From Candidatus Omnitrophota bacterium (GTDB lineage Bacteria; Omnitrophota; Gorgyraeia; Gorgyraeales; Gorgyraeaceae): a stretch of DNA of 9,193 bases. The stretch spans positions 1-9,193 of the forward strand of contig JAHIEN010000016.1 of the NCBI GenBank assembly GCA_018901615.1, given 5' to 3'. The notes under the pieces are model-generated. The model did not search any database. It was not told the DNA's origin and saw only the letters and a program-made list of their open reading frames with translations. Below, piece by piece: positions 5,758 through 9,193 of this stretch; position 1 is the stretch's first letter, and every line of letters starts with the position of its first letter. The position numbers and the translations under genes are program-made.

Positions 5758-6884
5758 ATTTGACCTCCTTTTTTGGAGATTTTCTTGAGTAACGCGTCTA
5801 TGTCTACATACTGTTCAACCAGCTTCGCGGCCATCCGCGTCTTATCCCTGTCTACCGGGTTTATTTTTATGGCCAGGTCGTGTATCTGTGAAGCTGCCCT
5901 GTACGTGTGCTGCCTGCTGAGGAGAACTGGTATTCTGGCATTTTCTATCAGCGCCATTATTTTTTTATCAGGTATTATTCCTCCTGTCAGGACAATGCCG
6001 GATATGGAGATGCGGCTTTTTGGCTTTTTAAGCACATTAACGCTGAGAATGGTCATGAGCATATCTTCTCTATCTCCCGGCGTTATCAGCAATGTACCGT
6101 TTTCTATGTAGCCTAGCGCGGTGCGTGGCTCCATGGCCCCTACGAGTATGTTCAGCACCCTGTTGTGCATCCCTGCCTTTTTTGATATCAGCTCCATGTC
6201 TGTTTCTTCCAAGATATTCTGTATCATGGGCATGGATAAAAGCGGCGCGTAAGGTATTACGCCCAGGACATCAATACCTTTTCTTTTAAAACCGAGATCC
6301 ATTATCCTTTTAATTTTACTGTACTTGGCAGGCAGGACTTTATTCACGATGACGCCTACTACTTCAACCCCTTCTTTTTCGAACAATGCGCGATTCAGCT
6401 CTATCTCGTCTATAGGCTTACCTATGCCTCCAGACGTCACCAGTATGACTTTTGCGTCTAAAAGTTTTGCTACCTTCGCGTTCGAAAGATCAAATACAGA
6501 GCCGACCCCGGCATGCCCTGTGCCTTCTATCACTACAAGCTCTTTATTCTTTGCCACGCGGTCAAACGAGGCCTTGATATCTCGCGCTAATTTTTCAGGA
6601 TTCCCACTTTTTATATATCGTTCCGTGAACCCTCTCTCTATTGCCACAGGGCTCATATCTTTAAGGTGAGATCTTATCCCGCAGACCTTTTCTATGAGAA
6701 TAGAGTCTTCATCCACTTTATATCCATGCTCGATAACATATCTCTGGCCAACAGGTTTTATAAACCCGACCCTCCTGTATCTTTTTTTAAAGGCGTGAAT
6801 AAGCCCCAGCGACACTGTAGTCTTGCCGTCATTCTGTCTTGTTGCCGCTATAAAAACTTTGCCGTGTTTTATTTTTTTTCCCAT
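5745..6884 (-). CDS. BioD-like P-loop ATPase with DRTGG domain (phosphotransacetylase N-terminal-like, no PTA domain)
   Basis: The 379 residues carry an N-terminal dethiobiotin-synthetase-like nucleotide-binding domain (about 8-210). FIAATRQNDGKTTVSLGL (11-28) is the P-loop, with Lys21 and Thr22. VVIEGTGHAGVGSVFDLSNA and ILVTSGGIGKPIDEIELNRA resemble the Walker-B and signature regions of that fold. A DRTGG domain follows (about 215-330), including ISISGIVLTGGIIPDKKIM. This two-domain order is the N-terminal half of long phosphotransacetylases such as E. coli Pta, where it is thought to regulate the enzyme, but the catalytic acetyltransferase domain is absent. Stand-alone proteins of this kind are known and of uncertain function. 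It is probably not BioD itself because of the extra domain. The ATG overlaps the hexulose-phosphate synthase fusion gene by 16 bases, and the tatA ribosome site lies inside its 3' end. Confidence 0.85.
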   Translation of the reverse strand: MGKKIKHGKVFIAATRQNDGKTTVSLGLIHAFKKRYRRVGFIKPVGQRYVIEHGYKVDEDSILIEKVCGIRSHLKDMSPVAIERGFTERYIKSGNPEKLARDIKASFDRVAKNKELVVIEGTGHAGVGSVFDLSNAKVAKLLDAKVILVTSGGIGKPIDEIELNRALFEKEGVEVVGVIVNKVLPAKYSKIKRIMDLGFKRKGIDVLGVIPYAPLLSMPMIQNILEETDMELISKKAGMHNRVLNILVGAMEPRTALGYIENGTLLITPGDREDMLMTILSVNVLKKPKSRISISGIVLTGGIIPDKKIMALIENARIPVLLSRQHTYRAASQIHDLAIKINPVDRDKTRMAAKLVEQYVDIDALLKKISKKGGQICSA

Positions 6885-8155
6885 TTTAACAATTCTGTTA
6901 CTTTTGCGAGCGTACTGCCTGCGTCTATTTCTTTTCTGAGGCGGTTTTCTGTCTCCAGAACGCTCATGGCCCTGTTTATTATCTCACCGGCCTTCTGGCC
7001 TGGTATGACAACTACGCCGTCACAGTCTCCGACTATATAATCGCCTGTAAAAACTCGAGTCCCGCTGATATTGATCGGAACGCCGATCTCTCCGAATCCT
7101 TTAGGTTCACCGGCTGCCGGAGATATTATCCTGGCAAACGCTGGAAACTTTAACGCCTTTATTTCCTGAGTATCTCTTATCGCACCGTATATTACAACCC
7201 CTGCCAATTTCTTTTGAATCGCGCCGTGTGTGGCAAGCTCTCCCCATACTGCCGGGGCTACTCCTCCGGCATCAATAACAATGACCTGGCCTTTTTCAGC
7301 AATATCAATGGCCTCTACTGCCTTGGCCCAATCACCCGGATATGTCCTTACCGTTAACGCCTTTCCATACATCTTGGCACCGGGAGAAATAGCCAGCAGG
7401 TCTTTGAGGTGACCGCTTCTATGCATTGCGTCTGATAGATTTGCCGTCGATACTTTTTTAAGGACCATGTCAACGTCTTTTTCAGACACCCTTTTAAAAA
7501 ACTCCGTCTTTACCCCTTTTAATGTCGTTATAGACCTCCTGATCTCTGACGAGGCCTTTTTCGCGTCGCTCGACTTATTTATAGCGCCGCCTACTATTAC
7601 AATACTTGCCCCGGCCCTGACAGCCAGAGGCGCGGTCTCGGAATTTATTCCCCCGGCTATCGCGATAGGCACGCTAATAATCCTTGATATCTCTTTTAAT
7701 TGTCTGAACGGGTCTTTTCCCTGCATCTGGTCATCGATGGCGCAGTGTATGCCTATATAATCCACGCCTAGCTTTTCTATTTCCGAGGCGCGTTTCTTTA
7801 CGTCCCTGACCGCTATAAGGTCTGCCTGGATCTTTGCCCCGTAATTGTGGGCAGCCTCAATGCACTCTCTTATAGTAGAGTCGCTCGCGGCCCCCAGGAC
7901 ACATACAACGCCCGCCCCTGCCTTGGCGGCGATTTCAACTTCCACCCGGCCAGCGTCCATTATCTTCATATCAGCGACTATGGTCTTGCGGGGAAACATC
8001 TTGCGGAGCTCTCGCACAGCTCCCAGGCCTTCGCTCTTAATGAGAGGCGTGCCTGCTTCAAGCCAGTCCACACCGCCCGCAACCGCCTCCCCGGCGCATT
8101 TCAAGGCCCGTTTTAAATTTACGAAATCCAAGGCTACCTGTAATATTGGTTTCAT
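6869..8155 (-). CDS. Fusion of 3-hexulose-6-phosphate synthase (OMPDC family) and RraA-like domain
   Basis: It encodes 428 residues in two domains. Residues 1-210 form a TIM barrel of the 3-hexulose-6-phosphate synthase group: LQVALD (5-10), LEAGTPLI (32-39), the catalytic D-x-K-x-x-D as ADMKIMDAG (61-69), GIHCAID (135-141) and the phosphate-binding IAGGIN / IVGGAI loops. This domain would join formaldehyde to ribulose 5-phosphate, or run in reverse. Residues about 222-425 match the RraA/HMG-aldolase-like family: AVWGELAT (302-309), VIYGAIRDTQEI (321-332) with the Arg327-Asp328 pair that is catalytic in class II HMG/CHA aldolases, and GDCDGVVVIP (376-385). Similar fusions are annotated in archaea as synthase/ribonuclease regulator, and the second domain's reaction is unsettled. 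No hexulose-phosphate isomerase is in the window. Its ATG touches the yjbQ stop codon, and its end overlaps the BioD-like gene by 16 bases. Confidence 0.9.
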   Translation of the reverse strand: MKPILQVALDFVNLKRALKCAGEAVAGGVDWLEAGTPLIKSEGLGAVRELRKMFPRKTIVADMKIMDAGRVEVEIAAKAGAGVVCVLGAASDSTIRECIEAAHNYGAKIQADLIAVRDVKKRASEIEKLGVDYIGIHCAIDDQMQGKDPFRQLKEISRIISVPIAIAGGINSETAPLAVRAGASIVIVGGAINKSSDAKKASSEIRRSITTLKGVKTEFFKRVSEKDVDMVLKKVSTANLSDAMHRSGHLKDLLAISPGAKMYGKALTVRTYPGDWAKAVEAIDIAEKGQVIVIDAGGVAPAVWGELATHGAIQKKLAGVVIYGAIRDTQEIKALKFPAFARIISPAAGEPKGFGEIGVPINISGTRVFTGDYIVGDCDGVVVIPGQKAGEIINRAMSVLETENRLRKEIDAGSTLAKVTELLKWEKK

Positions 8156-8575
8156 TTATTCACCCATGATCTGCACTATCAACTCTCTGGATCTCGGCCT
8201 ATTATCAAAATCAATAAAAATGATCTGCTGCCAGGTGCCAAGCTCCATCTGATTTTTTATAAAAGGCACTGAAATGCTTGGACCAAGAAACGATGCCCGC
8301 ACATGCGCATAGCCATTGCCGTCGTGCCAGCGAACATTATGCTCATACAAGCCTGATTTAGGGGCGATCTTTTCAAAAAACGCTTTGATATCCTGTACAA
8401 GCCCTGGTTCGTATTCGACAGTGGTAAGCCCCCCTGTCGAACCTTTTACAAATACGGTCACAATCCCATTACTAAGATCTGTCTTTGATAAAACGGCCGC
8501 GACCTGCCAGGTTATATCGATTATATCTGTGTCGCCTTTTGTGCTCAGTTTTATCTTTTTAGTGATTACTGTCAT
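8156..8575 (-). CDS. YjbQ/UPF0047 family protein (secondary thiamine-phosphate synthase enzyme)
   Basis: The 139 residues match this family's full length. Landmarks are VKGSTGGLTTVEYEPGLVQD (43-62), WHDGNGYAHVRASFLGPS (83-100), and LGTWQQIIFIDFDNRPRSRE (112-131), ending in the typical VQIMGE. The family forms small trimers with a possible metal site. E. coli YjbQ has a weak thiamine-phosphate synthase activity, but the main role is unknown, so the common database name says little about function. The motif usually written NG-H-x-H-x-x-A has Tyr at the first His (Y89) while the second (H91) remains. The ATG at 8575 has AGGAAG about six bases upstream, and AAGGAG further up at the edge of a hairpin. 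It is directly followed by the hexulose-phosphate synthase fusion gene. Confidence 0.92.
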   Translation of the reverse strand: MTVITKKIKLSTKGDTDIIDITWQVAAVLSKTDLSNGIVTVFVKGSTGGLTTVEYEPGLVQDIKAFFEKIAPKSGLYEHNVRWHDGNGYAHVRASFLGPSISVPFIKNQMELGTWQQIIFIDFDNRPRSRELIVQIMGE

Positions 8576-8592
8576 TTCTATCTTCCTGCTCT

Positions 8593-8637
8593 CCTTAACT
8601 TGACAAAACGAGTAATACTCGAAGTGTCAAGTTAAGG
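8593..8637. repeat. Nested palindrome between acsE and yjbQ
   Basis: The outer arms CCTTAACTTGACA (8593-8605) and TGTCAAGTTAAGG (8625-8637) pair perfectly over 13 bases. Inside them lies a second small palindrome, CGAGTAATACTCG (8609-8621). The element starts right after the acsE stop codon (8638-8640). On the minus strand it ends in TTAAGG, which with the next bases makes AAGGAG, so part of a possible yjbQ Shine-Dalgarno is in the stem. No T-run follows, so an ordinary terminator is unlikely. It could protect the acsE mRNA 3' end or modulate yjbQ translation. Confidence 0.88.
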
Positions 8638-9193
8638 TTATCTTTTGCGGTATGCGTCTAGAAACGAGTCGCAATAGAGCTGTTTTTCCATTAATAATTC
8701 CGCTGTTATCGCGGCGTCTGTCAGGTCCTTGTCGTCCGCGTCCATTATAGCGGCGTCAAGTCCTGACGCAATTGCCATGACCAGAAACGTCCTGTTTATG
8801 AGCGGTTTGAGGCGTTCGTTAGAGCCCTGCGAAACATTTGACAGGCCAAGGATAGCCTTAGGCGCGGGATCTGCCAGTATCTTTAATTCTCTTATCGTTT
8901 TCAGCACCTCTTGCGCATGCGCCTGCGCGACATTTACAGGCAGTATAACAGCATCGATATAAAGGTCTGAGATATCTATTCCATGCTCCATAGCAGACGC
9001 CACTATTTTCATTGCCAGCTCAAGCCTGCCCTCAGAGTCTTTTGGTATGCCGGATTTGTCCATTGTCAGGCCGATAACCGAGGCGTTGTATTTTTTAGCG
9101 AGGCCAAAGAAAGTATCCATCTTGTCTTCATTTGCGTTTACAGAGTTTATTATTGGCTTTGATTTACAGAGGTTTAAACCCGCTTCCATGGCA
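8638..9193 (-). CDS. acsE: Methyltetrahydrofolate:corrinoid/iron-sulfur protein methyltransferase (5' part outside window)
   Basis: About 184 residues of the C-terminal part are visible. The frame stays open through the right edge, so the ATG at 9189 is internal; homology to the family extends upstream of it. The protein follows Moorella AcsE closely along its length: ASVIGLTMDKSGIPKDS, then DLYIDAVILPVNVAQAHA, then ILADPAPKAILGLSNVSQ, then LINRTFLVMAIASGLDAAIMDA, and the ending LYCDSFLDAYRKR. The Asn in GLSNVSQ matches the pterin-contacting active-site Asn of AcsE. It would move the methyl group from methyl-tetrahydrofolate to the corrinoid of CFeSP in the methyl branch of the Wood-Ljungdahl pathway. 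MetH-type domains share this fold, but the similarity to AcsE is stronger and no other MetH domain follows: the gene stops here. A palindrome starts at its stop codon. Confidence 0.92.
   Translation of the reverse strand, partial: AMEAGLNLCKSKPIINSVNANEDKMDTFFGLAKKYNASVIGLTMDKSGIPKDSEGRLELAMKIVASAMEHGIDISDLYIDAVILPVNVAQAHAQEVLKTIRELKILADPAPKAILGLSNVSQGSNERLKPLINRTFLVMAIASGLDAAIMDADDKDLTDAAITAELLMEKQLYCDSFLDAYRKR

Noticed and set aside
7467..8252. Plus-strand open frames opposite the hexulose-phosphate synthase fusion gene (7467-7760, 7845-8252).
   Set aside because: They lie antisense to a gene with clear family motifs, have low-complexity Ser/Ala/Pro-rich translations and show no recognisable domain.

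Overview
All twelve genes recognised here lie on the minus strand, so the window reads biologically from right (9193) to left (1). Both edge genes are cut: an acsE-type methyltransferase at the right and a proline-peptidase-like gene at the left. Spacing is very tight, with four overlaps of 7 to 17 bases and one pair touching. The complement suggests an anaerobic bacterium with the Wood-Ljungdahl pathway, a cell envelope with exported proteins, and moderate GC. The gene mix and protein style would fit a candidate phylum such as Omnitrophota, but that placement is inference from memory and not something the sequence proves.

Right block (9193 to 5602): acsE (methyl-H4folate:corrinoid protein methyltransferase, partial), a YjbQ/UPF0047 protein, a fusion of 3-hexulose-6-phosphate synthase with an RraA-like domain, a BioD-like ATPase with a DRTGG domain (the N-terminal part of long phosphotransacetylases without the catalytic part), and a 51-residue TatA. 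The acsE and hexulose-phosphate synthase homologies both point to one-carbon chemistry, and the DRTGG protein hints at acetyl-phosphate/acetyl-CoA metabolism. That common theme is inferred.

Middle (5601 to 5474): a short non-coding gap holds a near-consensus sigma70-type promoter (TTGACA, 17 bases, TAAAAT) pointing into rpsU.

Left block (5473 to 1): rpsU, a two-domain M16 zinc protease with a signal peptide, a MEMO1-family protein, a flippase-like multi-spanning membrane protein (UPF0104/LPG_synthase_TM), a 51-residue Trm112-like zinc-finger protein, aroQ (type II dehydroquinase), and the start of an M24 X-Pro aminopeptidase overlapping aroQ. These could all be read from the rpsU promoter.

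Two gaps hold long palindromes that begin at the stop codon of the preceding gene: a pair of mutually complementary palindromes between the protease and MEMO genes, and a nested hairpin between acsE and yjbQ that reaches into a possible Shine-Dalgarno sequence. There is no RNA gene, no CRISPR array, no insertion sequence, and no gene-free stretch over 300 bases.
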